Shown here in pieces: positions 16,893 through 25,721 of a stretch of 64,000 nucleotides of DNA. The notes beneath the pieces are model-generated. The model saw only the letters and a program-made list of their open reading frames with translations. It was not told the origin of the DNA and made no database searches. The stretch is taken from the NCBI RefSeq assembly GCF_013408925.1, contig NZ_JACCAB010000001.1, forward strand, positions 1,798,001 to 1,862,000, in the 5' to 3' direction. The first letter of the stretch is position 1; each line of letters opens with the position of its first letter. Source of the stretch: Pedococcus badiiscoriae. Its GTDB lineage: Bacteria > Actinomycetota > Actinomycetes > Actinomycetales > Dermatophilaceae. The translations under genes were made by a program, and so were the position numbers.

Positions 16893-17354
16893 TCAGTCCA
16901 GCGACGTCGGGTCGACCTGCTCGGGGTCGCTGCCACCGGCGGCGTCCCCGGCCGCCTTGCGGCGGCGGACCTCGCGTTCCTGCGCCTCGAGGCGCTCACG
17001 CTCCAGCCGTTGGCGCTTGGCCTCCTGCATCTGGGCCTCGGCTCGCTCCCGGACCTGCCGCAGGAAGGCCGCGTCGTCGTCCGGGTTGGTCGCCACGAAC
17101 CGCCCAGGTCGCTCGTACTCCGGGTAGGCCACGCCGGTGTTGCCCTTGTAGGGCAGGCTGCGCGCCGGTCCCTCGGGACGGCCAGCCACCAGCCAGGCCA
17201 CCGCGCCGACGATCGAGGTCAAGAGCACGATGACGATCCAGGTCGCCTTGGGCAGGTTCCTGATGCGCGACTCATCGGTCATGATCACGTCGAAGAGACA
17301 GTAGATCCACAGCGCGGTCCCGAGGATCCCCAACCCAAGTTCTGCTCGAATCAC
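16893..17354 (-). CDS. Small membrane protein with PLDc_N-type N-terminus and coiled coil
   Basis: A 153-aa protein: two transmembrane segments at residues 8-22 (LGILGTALWIYCLFDVI) and 38-58 (ATWIVIVLLTSIVGAVAWLV) match the phospholipase D N-terminal (PLDc_N) membrane hairpin, usually found alone in actinobacteria. The cytosolic tail (residues 105-145) is a highly charged heptad-like coiled coil rich in Glu, Arg and Gln. I use the GTG at 17354, just before the first helix; an open frame continues upstream. No function is known. Confidence 0.7.
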   Translation of the reverse strand: MIRAELGLGILGTALWIYCLFDVIMTDESRIRNLPKATWIVIVLLTSIVGAVAWLVAGRPEGPARSLPYKGNTGVAYPEYERPGRFVATNPDDDAAFLRQVRERAEAQMQEAKRQRLERERLEAQEREVRRRKAAGDAAGGSDPEQVDPTSLD

Positions 17355-17462
17355 GCCGAGAAGAGTCGCACAACGGATGCGTCCGGATGAGCGGATTGCC
17401 CAGAACTGCTCTGCGCCGCGCGGCACACGGTCAGCACCGGTCAGCACCCCGTCAGCGCACGG

Positions 17463-19154
17463 TCAGCCTTTGAGGAGGCGGGCCTCCCATGGGCGCAGCG
17501 GGGCGGTGGGCGAGGCAGGATCTGCGAGGTTTCCCAGCAGCATGGTCGAGGCGGACCATCGGTCGGGCTCGGTGATCGTGTCCGAAAGGTCGAGCTCGTC
17601 GCCGGAGAAGTTGGCGAGGACGAGCAGGTCGGTGCCCTCGTGGGAGCGCGTGAAGGCATACAGCGTGGGGTGGTCCGGCGCCAGCATCGTGAAGTCGCCG
17701 TGCGCGATGGCAGGCTCGGTGTGCCGCAGCTCGATGAGGCGTCGGTAGTGGTGGAAGACCGACTCCGGGTCGGCCACCGCTGCCGCCGCGTTGATCTCGG
17801 TGTAGTTGGGATTCGTTGCAGACCAAGGCTGTCCGGTCGTGAACCCGGCGTTGGTGGTGTCGTCCCACTGCATGGGGGAGCGGGCGTTGTCGCGGCTGCC
17901 GATGCGCAGGTTGGCCAGGATGTGCTCGGCGTCGCCGCCAGCAGCGACGGCCAGGGCGTAGTAGTTGACCGACTCGATGTCGAGGAAGTCGGCCGCCGTC
18001 GCGAACGGCACGTTGGTCATGCCGAGCTCCTCGCCCTGGTAGACGTACGGCGTCCCGCGGTGCAGGTGCAGGACCGTCCCGAGGAGCTTCGCCGAGGCGA
18101 CTCGGTGCTCAGGCGCATCGGAGCCGAACCGCGACACGGCTCGTGGCTGGTCGTGGTTGTTCCAGTAGAGGGAGTTCCAGCCGACCTTCGCGAGCCCCTC
18201 CTGCCAGCGACCGAGAGACGCCTTGAGGTCACGCAGGTCGACCCTGCTGCGGTCCCACTTGTGTGCGCCGATGCCGAGGCCGACGTGCTCGAACTGGAAG
18301 ACCATGTCGACCTCGTGGCGTTCCGGGTCGGTGTAGAGCACGGCGTCCTCGACGGTGACTCCAGGCATCTCGCCGACGGTGAGCAGCTTCTCGGGCCGCC
18401 CCTCGAAGACGGACGCGTGCATCTCCCGGAGGAACTCATGGATCCGCGGACCGTTCAGGAAATGGTCACCCCCGAAGACCATGCTGCTGCCGGGGACCGG
18501 CTCGGCGTCGGGCAGCGCGGTGTCCTTGGAGATCATGTTGATGACGTCCATCCGGAAACCGTCGACGCCACGGTCGAGCCACCAGCGCATCATCGCGTAG
18601 ACGGCCTCCCGGACCTCGGGGTTCTCCCAGTTGAGGTCGGGCTGCTTGCGGCTGAACAGGTGCAGGTAGTACTCGCCGGTCGCCTCGTCGAGCTCCCAGG
18701 CAGGCCCGCTGAAGAACGACTCCCAGTTGTTCGGTGCGTCTCTCCCCTCGGCGCCACGCCCCGGCCGCCACCAGTACCAGTCGCGCTTCGGGTTGTCCTT
18801 GCTGGACCGGGACTCCACGAACCAGGGGTGCTCGTCCGACGTGTGGTTCACGACGAGGTCCATGACGATGCGGATGCCGCGGGCGTGCGCCTGCTCGATC
18901 AGCGAGTCGACGTCGGCGAGGGTCCCGAACGTCGGGTCGATGTCCTGGTAGTCGGCGATGTCGTAGCCGTTGTCGTCCTGGGGGCTGGTGTAGATCGGTG
19001 ACAGCCACACCACATCGACCCCGAGCTGCTCGAGATAGTCGAGCCGCCTGATGATGCCGGGGACATCGCCGATGCCGTCGCCGTTGGAGTCCTGGAAGCT
19101 GCGGGGATAGATCTGGTAGACGACGGCTTCGCGGAACCACTGGTCATCGGTCAT
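17463..19154 (-). CDS. GH13 alpha-glucosidase / oligo-1,6-glucosidase-type enzyme
   Basis: Cytosolic retaining glycoside hydrolase of 563 aa that releases glucose from short alpha-glucans, maltose or isomaltose. From MTDDQWFREAVVYQIYPRSF it shows the GH13 regions: MDLVVNHTSDEHPWF (region I), GFRMDVINMI with the nucleophile Asp (II), LLTVGEMPGV with the acid/base Glu (III) and YWNNHDQPR with the stabilising Asp (IV), then the beta-sandwich C domain. Val-Ile-Asn after the nucleophile Asp favours alpha-1,6 or mixed specificity. Nothing nearby (transporter or regulator) defines the sugar. Confidence 0.9.
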   Translation of the reverse strand: MTDDQWFREAVVYQIYPRSFQDSNGDGIGDVPGIIRRLDYLEQLGVDVVWLSPIYTSPQDDNGYDIADYQDIDPTFGTLADVDSLIEQAHARGIRIVMDLVVNHTSDEHPWFVESRSSKDNPKRDWYWWRPGRGAEGRDAPNNWESFFSGPAWELDEATGEYYLHLFSRKQPDLNWENPEVREAVYAMMRWWLDRGVDGFRMDVINMISKDTALPDAEPVPGSSMVFGGDHFLNGPRIHEFLREMHASVFEGRPEKLLTVGEMPGVTVEDAVLYTDPERHEVDMVFQFEHVGLGIGAHKWDRSRVDLRDLKASLGRWQEGLAKVGWNSLYWNNHDQPRAVSRFGSDAPEHRVASAKLLGTVLHLHRGTPYVYQGEELGMTNVPFATAADFLDIESVNYYALAVAAGGDAEHILANLRIGSRDNARSPMQWDDTTNAGFTTGQPWSATNPNYTEINAAAAVADPESVFHHYRRLIELRHTEPAIAHGDFTMLAPDHPTLYAFTRSHEGTDLLVLANFSGDELDLSDTITEPDRWSASTMLLGNLADPASPTAPLRPWEARLLKG

Positions 19155-19295
19155 GGCGTGAGTCTTTCGAGCCGGACACCCCCTCGGCAAGCGCAGCGCC
19201 GACCGGCAGCGCAGGTCGCAGCTCGCCGAGCCCGCTCGTGACACGCCCAGCCCAACCACGCCCGGGTTGGTCGGGTCCCGCGCGAGCCTGATCCG

Positions 19296-20637
19296 CTACG
19301 TCCGCTTCACGTAGGTCACCCGTTTGCGCCCGCCGTCCTCGCGGAAAACCCGGTGGTAGTAGCCGGGGTCGTGGATCCGCCTGTGGTGGTAGCCGCAGAG
19401 GGGGACCGCCCTGTCCAGGTCGGTCCGTCCGCCCGTCGCCCAAGCATCTTCGTGATGGTGCTCGGTCCACGCGTAGGGCCGATCGCAGTCATCGGCGGCG
19501 CAGGTGTCGTAGGTCAGGGCGAGCGCGACCCGCTGCGCCTCCGTGAAGAAGCGTTGGGAGCGACCAAGGTCGAGGACCTGGGACTCGCCACCGAGGACAG
19601 CCGGGACGAGGCCCGCGCCGCAGGCCAGCCGCCGAGCTTCGGACGCCGAGACGTCGTGGCCGGTGTCGAGGTGGGCGGCGCCCGCTGAAGCCTTGAGCTG
19701 GTCGTGATCGAGCGTGACCACGATCGTCGCGTTGACCTTGCCCGACAGGTGGTCGGTCGGGAGGTGCTCCAACAGCTCGACGAACGCCCGGCCGTACTTC
19801 TGCGACCAGTCCAGCTCCTCCGCCCGGAACGCGTCCCAGGTCGCCTCGGCCGTCTCGGAGGCGGTCAGGGCGGTGCCGCGCTCGGCTGCCTGCGCCTGCG
19901 CGTCTCGCGCCGCGCGCTGGGCGAACCTGCGCGGTGAGGCGATCTGCTGGATCACCTTCTTGAGGATCTGCCCGGCCAGGGTCGGCACGGTGAAATGTCC
20001 CGTGACGGTGCCGTCCTGGTTGTCGTGCATCGTCAGCCTGTTCGCGGCCAGCGCACGATCCTCCCTCGACCCGCAGGAGCGCATCCTCGTGGGCGTCGAC
20101 CTCGGCCTGCTGTCGCTTCGCCGCCTCGAGAGCTCTCCGCGCCTTCTTACGCAAGGCAACCGGGTCGACGCGCGTGGCCACGGCGACGAGGGACTGCTCG
20201 ATCGCGACCCGCTCGGCTTCGTCCAGACCGGTCGGCAGCTGCTCAGTCGTGCGGGCGATCACGTGGGCGTGCTCGGTCGACAGCGCGCCCCGGCCGAGGG
20301 CCTCCCGAGTCGCCGAGAGCCCTGCGTCGAGCGCAGTCGCGAGCCGCAGGTCCTTGGCTGCCGCGGCTCCGTCGCGCCGGGACCGCGACGCCAGCCAGGC
20401 GGCCGTCCCTGTCATCCCCGAGTCCGCCGCCAGGTCAGCCTTGTCGACCACCATCACGAGGGACAGCTTCATGGCCTCCAACCGGGTCACCGCCCGTTCG
20501 AGCTCGCCGATGAGACTCGACGCGGCCTGCCCCGAAAGCCCCTCGACGCGATCGCACCGGTCGAGCACGGAGTGCACCTGACGCACCCCATCGGCCACCG
20601 CGAGCGGTGGCGCAGGATGCAGAGGTGCGATGGCCAT
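19296..20637 (-). pseudogene. DUF222 (13E12-type) HNH endonuclease, frameshifted
   Basis: The N-terminal DUF222 half (MAIAPLHPAPPLAVADGVRQ onward, ending ...AHEDALLRVE) and the C-terminal half (DRALAANRLTMHDNQDGTVT onward) lie in different frames that switch near 20063, where a run of three C (GGG on the coding strand) in GAGGGAGG appears one base too long. The C-terminal half keeps the HNH zinc motif: TCAADDCDRPYAWTEHHHED, then CGYHHRRIHDPGYYH. Such proteins are abundant in actinobacteria and associated with mobile DNA and the SOS response; the upstream perfect LexA box agrees. Either the gene is dead or the single base is a sequencing error. Confidence 0.8.
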
Positions 20638-20642
20638 GATCC

Positions 20643-20667
20643 AGCATATTCGAACACCTGTTCGAAT
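20643..20667 (-). promoter_or_regulatory. LexA (SOS) box over the HNH gene promoter
   Basis: TCGAAC-ACCT-GTTCGA (20650-20665) matches the actinobacterial/Gram-positive SOS box CGAAC-N4-GTTCG; the symmetry extends to ATTCGAACA/TGTTCGAAT (20648-20667). Directly next to it on the minus strand TATGCT (20643-20648) precedes the ATG at 20637 by five bases, so LexA would block a leaderless promoter. Confidence 0.8.
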
Positions 20668-20740
20668 GTCAACGGGCCGGAGCCGACGGTTCGGAGCCGA
20701 GCCAGGCGGCATACCAAGTCGTCGTCAGGCCAAGTCGTCG

Positions 20741-21214
20741 TCAGGCGTGGGCAGGGGCCTCGGCGGCGGCGATCAGGCTGGTGAGGCTGTCGCGCATGTC
20801 TTCGAGCTCACTGACGCTCATGCCGAGCCGGTCGATGATGGCCGGCGGGATGCGCTCGGCGCGCTTGCGGGCGGCTCTGCCCTTTCTGGTCAGCGAGACC
20901 GCGAGGGCCCGCTCGTCGAGGGGGTCCCGCTCGCGGCTGACCATGCCGCCTGCTTCGAGACGCTTGAGGAGCGGGGAGAGCGTCGCCGGCTCCAGGCTGA
21001 GACGGTGGGCCAGGTCGCTCACGCGCAGTGGCGAGTCCTCCCAGAGCGCAAGCATGACGAGGTACTGCGGGTGGGTCAGGCCCATGGGCTCGAGCAGTGG
21101 GCGGTACAGCGAGATCACGGTGCGCGACGCGACCGCCAGGGCGAAACAGACCTGTCGGTCGAGCTGAAGGAGGTCGGGTGGCGGCGTCGTCGAGAGGGCG
21201 GCTCTGGTGGTCAC
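20741..21214 (-). CDS. ohrR: OhrR-type MarR family peroxide sensor
   Basis: Cytosolic winged-helix repressor of 157 aa. LDRQVCFALAVASRTVISLY contains the single N-terminal reactive cysteine typical of organic-hydroperoxide sensors (OhrR), followed by LTHPQYLVMLALWEDSPLRV and the recognition region SLEPATLSPLLKRLEAGGMV with wing RERDPLDERALAVSLT. The GTG at 21214 is the likely start. Its usual partner ohr is not adjacent. A GTTAG-GGTA-CTAAC palindrome in the divergent intergenic region could be its operator. Confidence 0.8.
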   Translation of the reverse strand: MTTRAALSTTPPPDLLQLDRQVCFALAVASRTVISLYRPLLEPMGLTHPQYLVMLALWEDSPLRVSDLAHRLSLEPATLSPLLKRLEAGGMVSRERDPLDERALAVSLTRKGRAARKRAERIPPAIIDRLGMSVSELEDMRDSLTSLIAAAEAPAHA

Positions 21215-21259
21215 GATTTCGAGTCTAGAGGATCCGGGAGTATCGTTCGTACACGCATA

Positions 21260-21273
21260 GTTAGGGTACTAAC
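21260..21273. promoter_or_regulatory. Palindrome in the ohrR intergenic region
   Basis: GTTAG-GGTA-CTAAC, an inverted repeat in the AT-richer gap between ohrR and the divergent small gene; a candidate regulator site. TAGGGT inside it could serve as a -10 for the rightward gene. Confidence 0.35.
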
Positions 21274-21315
21274 CAATTGACACCGGGGGCGACCCCTGAC
21301 GACCAGGAGTGGACG

Positions 21316-21510
21316 ATGAGTGGCAAGCCTGACCGCGAGGGGCTGTCGTGGGGCTACCGGATCGGTTACCGCATCAAGGTGCTCGGCATGCACATGTACG
21401 GGCCGGCTCAGCTGGGAGACGCCGAGGACCCGCATCGCCGACTCGAGCGCCAGCGCGCGGCCAAGGTCGCCGCGGCCCGTCGCGCCCGCGAGCAGCGTGG
21501 GCAGCGCTAG
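21316..21510 (+). CDS. Small conserved hypothetical protein
   Basis: A 64-aa basic protein (MSGKPDREGLSWGYRIGYRI...) with AGGAG eight bases before the ATG. GYRIGYRIKVLGMHMYGPAQ is followed by an Arg/Ala-rich amphipathic C-terminal helix. No membrane segment is visible. It is divergent from ohrR and convergent with the carboxypeptidase gene. I do not recognise a function. Confidence 0.6.
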   Translation: MSGKPDREGLSWGYRIGYRIKVLGMHMYGPAQLGDAEDPHRRLERQRAAKVAAARRAREQRGQR

Positions 21511-21552
21511 CAGCCCGCACAAGGAGTGCTGCGACCAGGCTCCGAGGACGGG

Positions 21553-22854
21553 TCAGTAGCAGCCGTTGACGGTCGCGGCGAGCATGTCGATGTTCTGCCG
21601 CATGAGGGTCACTGAGGTCGGCTTCCCGTTGATGACAAAGGCGAAAGCCTTGACCTGGCCGTCCTTGCCGCGGGTCCAGCCGACCAGTGCCACCGCGTCC
21701 GTGAGGGTGCCCGTCTTGGCGTGCACCTGCCCGACGGCGCACTTCGAGGTGCTCGCCGTGAACCGGCCGTAGGACGCGCGCAGAGTGCCCGTCATACCTG
21801 AGACGGGTAGGCCGGCGTCGCTGCTCAGCGTGCCCAGCGGGGCCGCGTTGGCGGGCTCGAAGATGTTGGTGACGAGTCGCGTGAGCTGCAGGCCGGTGAG
21901 GCGGTCGCTGCGGGACAGCCCCGACCCGTCGTAGAGGGCGTTCGCGGTGAGTCCCTCGCGCGCGAGCTGAGCCGACTGCGCGGACTTCGCCGCAGCCCAG
22001 GTATTGCCGTACCCGAGCTTGATGCCGACCAGCCGGTGCAGGGCCTCGGCGTACCCGTTGTCGGACTCGAGCATCATCCAGGACACGAGCTGGCTGACAG
22101 TCCGCCCGGAGGAGGTTGCGATGAGCGGGTTCGCAGCAGTGGCGCGCCCGCGGCCCATGACCGTGACCGTGAGCCCCTTCGCCTTGAGCCGGGCCGCAAA
22201 GAGGTTCGCCGCGTCAGTCGTCGTGTCGGTGACCTGCCGCCCGTCCACGATGAGGGCCCGCACCCACGTCGTGTCGGCCGGGATGTAGGTCGAACGCCAG
22301 CCGGTCGCGAGCGAGGGTGGAGCGAAAAGGGTGTCGTCGGCATACAGCCTGATGCGCGGCTGGTGCTTGGCCTTCATCACGGCTGCGGTGGTCGTGGCCA
22401 GTGCCGCGAGCTGGGTCGAGGAGAAGGACGGGTCGCCGGAGCCGACGAGGATGACCTGGTCGGCCTGGTAGCCGCGCTTGACCGTGGTGTCGAACCGGCG
22501 CGACGGGCCGAGAACCCGGAGGGCGTCGGTGGCGGTGGCCCACTTTGTCGTCGAGGCGGGCATGAGGCCGGTGCTGCCGTTCTTGCTCCACACCAGCCGA
22601 CCGGTCGCGGCGTCGATGACCGCACCACTGAAGGCAGTGCCGAAACGCGCAGTGGTCACGCGCGACGTCAGCAGGCTGGCGACGCGGGCGTCGCTGGTCG
22701 ATGGAGTGACGGCGGGCTTAACCGTCGCGATGGCGGCCGCGACCTGCGCCTGGGCGGTGGCCGACGACGCGATGGCCGGGGCGAGGCCGAGCGTGCTGGC
22801 GACCACGGCGGTCGTGAACCGGCGGAGGGTCACCGGGCGGGGGCGAGAGGTCAT
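21553..22854 (-). CDS. dacB: D-alanyl-D-alanine carboxypeptidase, PBP4 (S13) type
   Basis: Exported penicillin-binding protein that trims or cleaves peptidoglycan cross-links. The 433-aa protein begins with an Arg-rich signal peptide (RRFTTAVVASTLGLAPAIASS) and carries the serine-peptidase triad: PASTTK with Ser101 and Lys104, SDN at 264-266 and HAKTGTL with KTG at 380-382. The insertion between the first two motifs is shorter than in E. coli PBP4 but typical for actinobacterial S13 enzymes. The terminal NGCY leaves a cysteine near the end that may pair with Cys372. It is transcribed alone. Confidence 0.92.
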   Translation of the reverse strand: MTSRPRPVTLRRFTTAVVASTLGLAPAIASSATAQAQVAAAIATVKPAVTPSTSDARVASLLTSRVTTARFGTAFSGAVIDAATGRLVWSKNGSTGLMPASTTKWATATDALRVLGPSRRFDTTVKRGYQADQVILVGSGDPSFSSTQLAALATTTAAVMKAKHQPRIRLYADDTLFAPPSLATGWRSTYIPADTTWVRALIVDGRQVTDTTTDAANLFAARLKAKGLTVTVMGRGRATAANPLIATSSGRTVSQLVSWMMLESDNGYAEALHRLVGIKLGYGNTWAAAKSAQSAQLAREGLTANALYDGSGLSRSDRLTGLQLTRLVTNIFEPANAAPLGTLSSDAGLPVSGMTGTLRASYGRFTASTSKCAVGQVHAKTGTLTDAVALVGWTRGKDGQVKAFAFVINGKPTSVTLMRQNIDMLAATVNGCY

Positions 22855-23099
22855 GCCGGTCCTAGGGAGCTGGTCTGCCTCGGCCGCGGGGACGGTTGGG
22901 GCAGGTGTGACTGCGGGGATGGGGCGAAGGTACTGCCGCCGTCCGGCCCGGTGCGGCCGTTCGCCCGATATTCACAGCGTTTCGGTCCGTTCGCCTGAGT
23001 TGGAGGTGCCCGTATTCCGGGTGGCTCGGTTGGCGCCGTTGGCACCGGTTCGGGCCCGAGACAGCAGACGGTCCGGAGACCTCAGACGCTCACGTGCTC

Positions 23100-23387
23100 T
23101 CAGACGTCGACGTCGAGGCGGACCGTCGTGGTCGCGCCGAGCTCGAGCGCTTCGGCCCGGCGGACGGCCACCTTGAGCGGAACGATGTACCGGCCGTCCT
23201 TCGGCCACAGCGAGGTCTTCCAGACGGTGTCGCCGATCTGCGCGCGGACCGGGATCATCCCCCAGCCATAGCTCACCGACCCGGCCGTCGCCTCGAGTGC
23301 ATCGCAGAGGTCCTCCGGGACGGTGACGAAGTGGAACGGCGAAGGTCCCCTCCAGAACCAGATCTCGCCGCTGAACTCCATCTCCAT
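23100..23387 (-). CDS. DUF1905 domain protein
   Basis: A 95-aa cytosolic beta-barrel-type protein (MEMEFSGEIWFWRGPSPFHF, ... GDTVWKTSLWPKDGRYIVPL, ending TTTVRLDVDV) matching the DUF1905 family, often found alone or fused to YdeI-like domains. TATCCT seven bases before the ATG suggests a leaderless mRNA. Function is unknown. Confidence 0.75.
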   Translation of the reverse strand: MEMEFSGEIWFWRGPSPFHFVTVPEDLCDALEATAGSVSYGWGMIPVRAQIGDTVWKTSLWPKDGRYIVPLKVAVRRAEALELGATTTVRLDVDV

Positions 23388-23394
23388 GCGGCAC

Positions 23395-23400
23395 AGGATA
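23395..23400 (-). promoter_or_regulatory. -10 element of the DUF1905 gene (leaderless)
   Basis: TATCCT on the minus strand, seven bases before the ATG at 23387. Confidence 0.45.
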
Positions 23401-23437
23401 GGAGCGCCCACGCCGGCGCGGCGCTCTCGCCGGCCGA

Positions 23438-24724
23438 CTAGTCCTGGCCGGGCAGGGACAGGTCTCGCCCGAGCCAGGCGAGGGCGGCGACGACCATGGC
23501 GCGGGTGCCGGTGTCGAGGGTGGGTTGGATGACGGGTGCGAAGGAGGGGGAGTGGTTGACCGGGATGTCCTCGTTGAGGCGCCCTGCTCGCCGCGCGGCC
23601 TCGTAGGCCGCGGCATCGGTGCCACCAATTCCCCAGTAGGAGTAGGGCACCCCGAGGGCGGTGGGGATGTCGCTGAAGTCCTCGCTGGCGCTCTGCAGCT
23701 CGAGCTCGCGGGCGTCGTCTCCGAAGTGGTCGGAGAAGGCAGCGCTGAGCCGGGCGGTCGTCGCCGTGTCGTTGACCGTGGGTGGGAACCGGTCGAAGAG
23801 CTCGAACTCGGGCTCCTTCGGCGAGGCCGAGGCCTGGCACTCGGCCACGACGATGCGCTTGATGGCGTTGAGCACAGCCGTCCGGGTCTGGTCGTCGTAG
23901 GTGCGCACGTTGAGCTCGAGGACGGCGTGGTCGTCGATGACGTTGCTCTTGCTGCCTGCCCGGATGCTGCCGACCGTCACGACCGCCGGCTGGGTCGGGG
24001 CGACCTCGCGCGAGACGACGGTCTGTAGGCGCAGGACGATCATGGAGGCCAGGACGACAGGGTCGACCGAGGCCTGCGGCATCGACCCGTGGGCGCCGCG
24101 ACCGTGCACGGTGACGCGAATGCTGTCGGCCGCGGACAGGACCGGGCCGGGGCGCGTGCCCACGGTGCCCGAGGGCATCGGCAGGACGTGCTGGGCGAAG
24201 GCGACGTCGACCTTCCCGACAACTTGCGCCAACGAGTCCTCAACCATCCGACGCGCGCCGTCGCCGAGCTCCTCAGCCGGTTGGAGCAGCACCACGAGGG
24301 TTCCCGCCCACAGCTCCTGCTGGGCGGCCAGCAGGGCTGCGGCCCCGAGCAGGCAGGCGACGTGGACGTCGTGTCCGCAGGCGTGCATGACCGGGACCTC
24401 GGTGCCGGTCGCGTCAGTCGCCATGGCTGTGCTCGCGTAGGGCAGGTCGGTGGCCTCACGCACGGGCAGCGCGTCCATGTCAGCGCGGAGCAGGACCGCA
24501 GGCCCGTCACCGTTGCGCAGCACCCCGACCACACCGGTGCCGCCGATCCCTTCGGTCACGTCGAACTCGCAGTCCCGCAGTCGTCGCGCGCCGGCGGCCG
24601 CGGTGTCGTGCTCCTGGTGGGACAGCTCCGGGTGCTGATGGATCTGTCGGTACAGGTCCTCCTGCCACTCCCGGACTCGGTCGAGGTCGGCGAGAACTGT
24701 GGAGGCGGCACTCGGGGAGGTCAT
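23438..24724 (-). CDS. M20D family amidohydrolase
   Basis: Dinuclear metal-dependent hydrolase of 428 aa, related to N-acyl-amino-acid and IAA-amino-acid hydrolases. Metal and catalytic motifs are LLRADMDALPV, MHACGHDVHVACLL, LLQPAEELGDGA and AFAQHVLPMPSG, with the lid domain around GRGAHGSMPQASVDPV and the final metal ligand His in VNHSPSF. The acyl donor is unknown. Its ATG overlaps the TGA of the preceding TRIC-type gene by four bases (ATGA), so the two are translationally coupled. Confidence 0.88.
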   Translation of the reverse strand: MTSPSAASTVLADLDRVREWQEDLYRQIHQHPELSHQEHDTAAAGARRLRDCEFDVTEGIGGTGVVGVLRNGDGPAVLLRADMDALPVREATDLPYASTAMATDATGTEVPVMHACGHDVHVACLLGAAALLAAQQELWAGTLVVLLQPAEELGDGARRMVEDSLAQVVGKVDVAFAQHVLPMPSGTVGTRPGPVLSAADSIRVTVHGRGAHGSMPQASVDPVVLASMIVLRLQTVVSREVAPTQPAVVTVGSIRAGSKSNVIDDHAVLELNVRTYDDQTRTAVLNAIKRIVVAECQASASPKEPEFELFDRFPPTVNDTATTARLSAAFSDHFGDDARELELQSASEDFSDIPTALGVPYSYWGIGGTDAAAYEAARRAGRLNEDIPVNHSPSFAPVIQPTLDTGTRAMVVAALAWLGRDLSLPGQD

Positions 24725-25539
24725 GGCTGCTCCGGTGGGTGGGATGGATCCGCCTGCGCGGAACGGCGACTCGCGGAACGGCGACTCCCGGAACCGCGAC
24801 TGGCGGGATCGCGACTGGCGGGATCGGAAGACGCGGGCGGGTTGGGGCGTCGACGGGCGACTGTGGCGCGGTGGAGTCGGTCGCGGTACCGGCCGGGGAC
24901 GACGTTGGCGGGTGACCATGCGTCCGCGCTGGGAAGGATCCAGCCGCGCCACCGGGCGAGCAGGCACACCCCTGCTCCGACGAGCAGGCCACACAGGGAG
25001 GCCGCCGTCGGGTGGCCCGTTCGGTACACCAGCACGAGGGTGCCGGCCCCGACGAGGGCGGCGGTGGCATACAGGGTGTTGCCGCCCAGGACACCGGGGA
25101 CGCGGCGCAGGACGATGTCCCGGATGGCGCCCCCGCCCACCGCGGTCACGGCCCCGAGCAGGATGGCAGGCAACCATCCCAGGCCCACGGCCAGCGTCTT
25201 CGTTGCTCCCGCGCTCGCCCAACAGCCCAAGGCGATGGCGTCCATGAGGGGCCACACCCGGTCCCAGAGGGGCCCTTCGACCCGAGCAAGGTAGCTGGCC
25301 GCGGCGCCCGCGAAGGCCGTCAACAGGTAGGCGTAGTCCGTCAGGGCCACCGGCGTGCCGTGTTGGAGCAGGACGTCCCGGAGAAGGCCGCCGCCGAGGC
25401 CGGACAGCACGGCCAGGGTGGCGAAGCCGATGGGGTCGAGCTTCTCCCGTCGGGCGATGACCCCACCGAGGACGGCGTTGGCGAAGACGCCGGACAGGTC
25501 CAGCACGCGAAAGACGTCCTCGACGCCATGGAGCGCCAC
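24721..25539 (-). CDS. TRIC (UPF0126) family cation channel-like membrane protein
   Basis: Seven-helix membrane protein built of two repeated three-helix halves, as in prokaryotic trimeric intracellular cation channels. The Gly-rich helix kinks GGGLLRDVLLQHGTPVAL and GGGAIRDIVLRRVPGVLG are the paired signatures. I start at the GTG at 25539 with AAGGA seven bases upstream. After the last helix a cytosolic Ser/Arg-rich tail of about 60 residues ends in five 15-bp tandem repeats (SRRSASRRS and similar), which the usual 200-aa family members lack. Coupled to the M20 hydrolase. Confidence 0.85.
   Translation of the reverse strand: MALHGVEDVFRVLDLSGVFANAVLGGVIARREKLDPIGFATLAVLSGLGGGLLRDVLLQHGTPVALTDYAYLLTAFAGAAASYLARVEGPLWDRVWPLMDAIALGCWASAGATKTLAVGLGWLPAILLGAVTAVGGGAIRDIVLRRVPGVLGGNTLYATAALVGAGTLVLVYRTGHPTAASLCGLLVGAGVCLLARWRGWILPSADAWSPANVVPGRYRDRLHRATVARRRPNPPASSDPASRDPASRGSGSRRSASRRSAQADPSHPPEQP
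24759..24833. repeat. Five 15-bp tandem repeats in the TRIC gene tail
   Basis: Units CGGAACGGCGACTCG, CGGAACGGCGACTCC, CGGAACCGCGACTGG, CGGGATCGCGACTGG and CGGGATCGGAAGACG follow without gaps. Read on the minus strand they encode Arg/Ser-rich pentapeptides. Confidence 0.8.
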
Positions 25540-25721
25540 GGCTAGTCCTTCACGGCGCTGGTGCGAGCTCTGTCGGCATGGTCCCCATCTTGCGCCTGGT
25601 GGCCGACTGTCGCTCTCCGATCGCTCGAGTCGCTCGGCCTCGCGGCGGTCGCACCGTGCAGCTCCCTCCCCTGCGCGGGCGGCTCTTGCGCTGGTGGTCC
25701 GCCAGGAGGAGTCTTCGAACC

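Noticed and set aside
21260..21273. Possible IdeR/DtxR iron box near ohrR
   Set aside because: GTTAG and CTAAC are separated by four bases instead of the one expected in the iron-box core, and the outer half-sites are missing.
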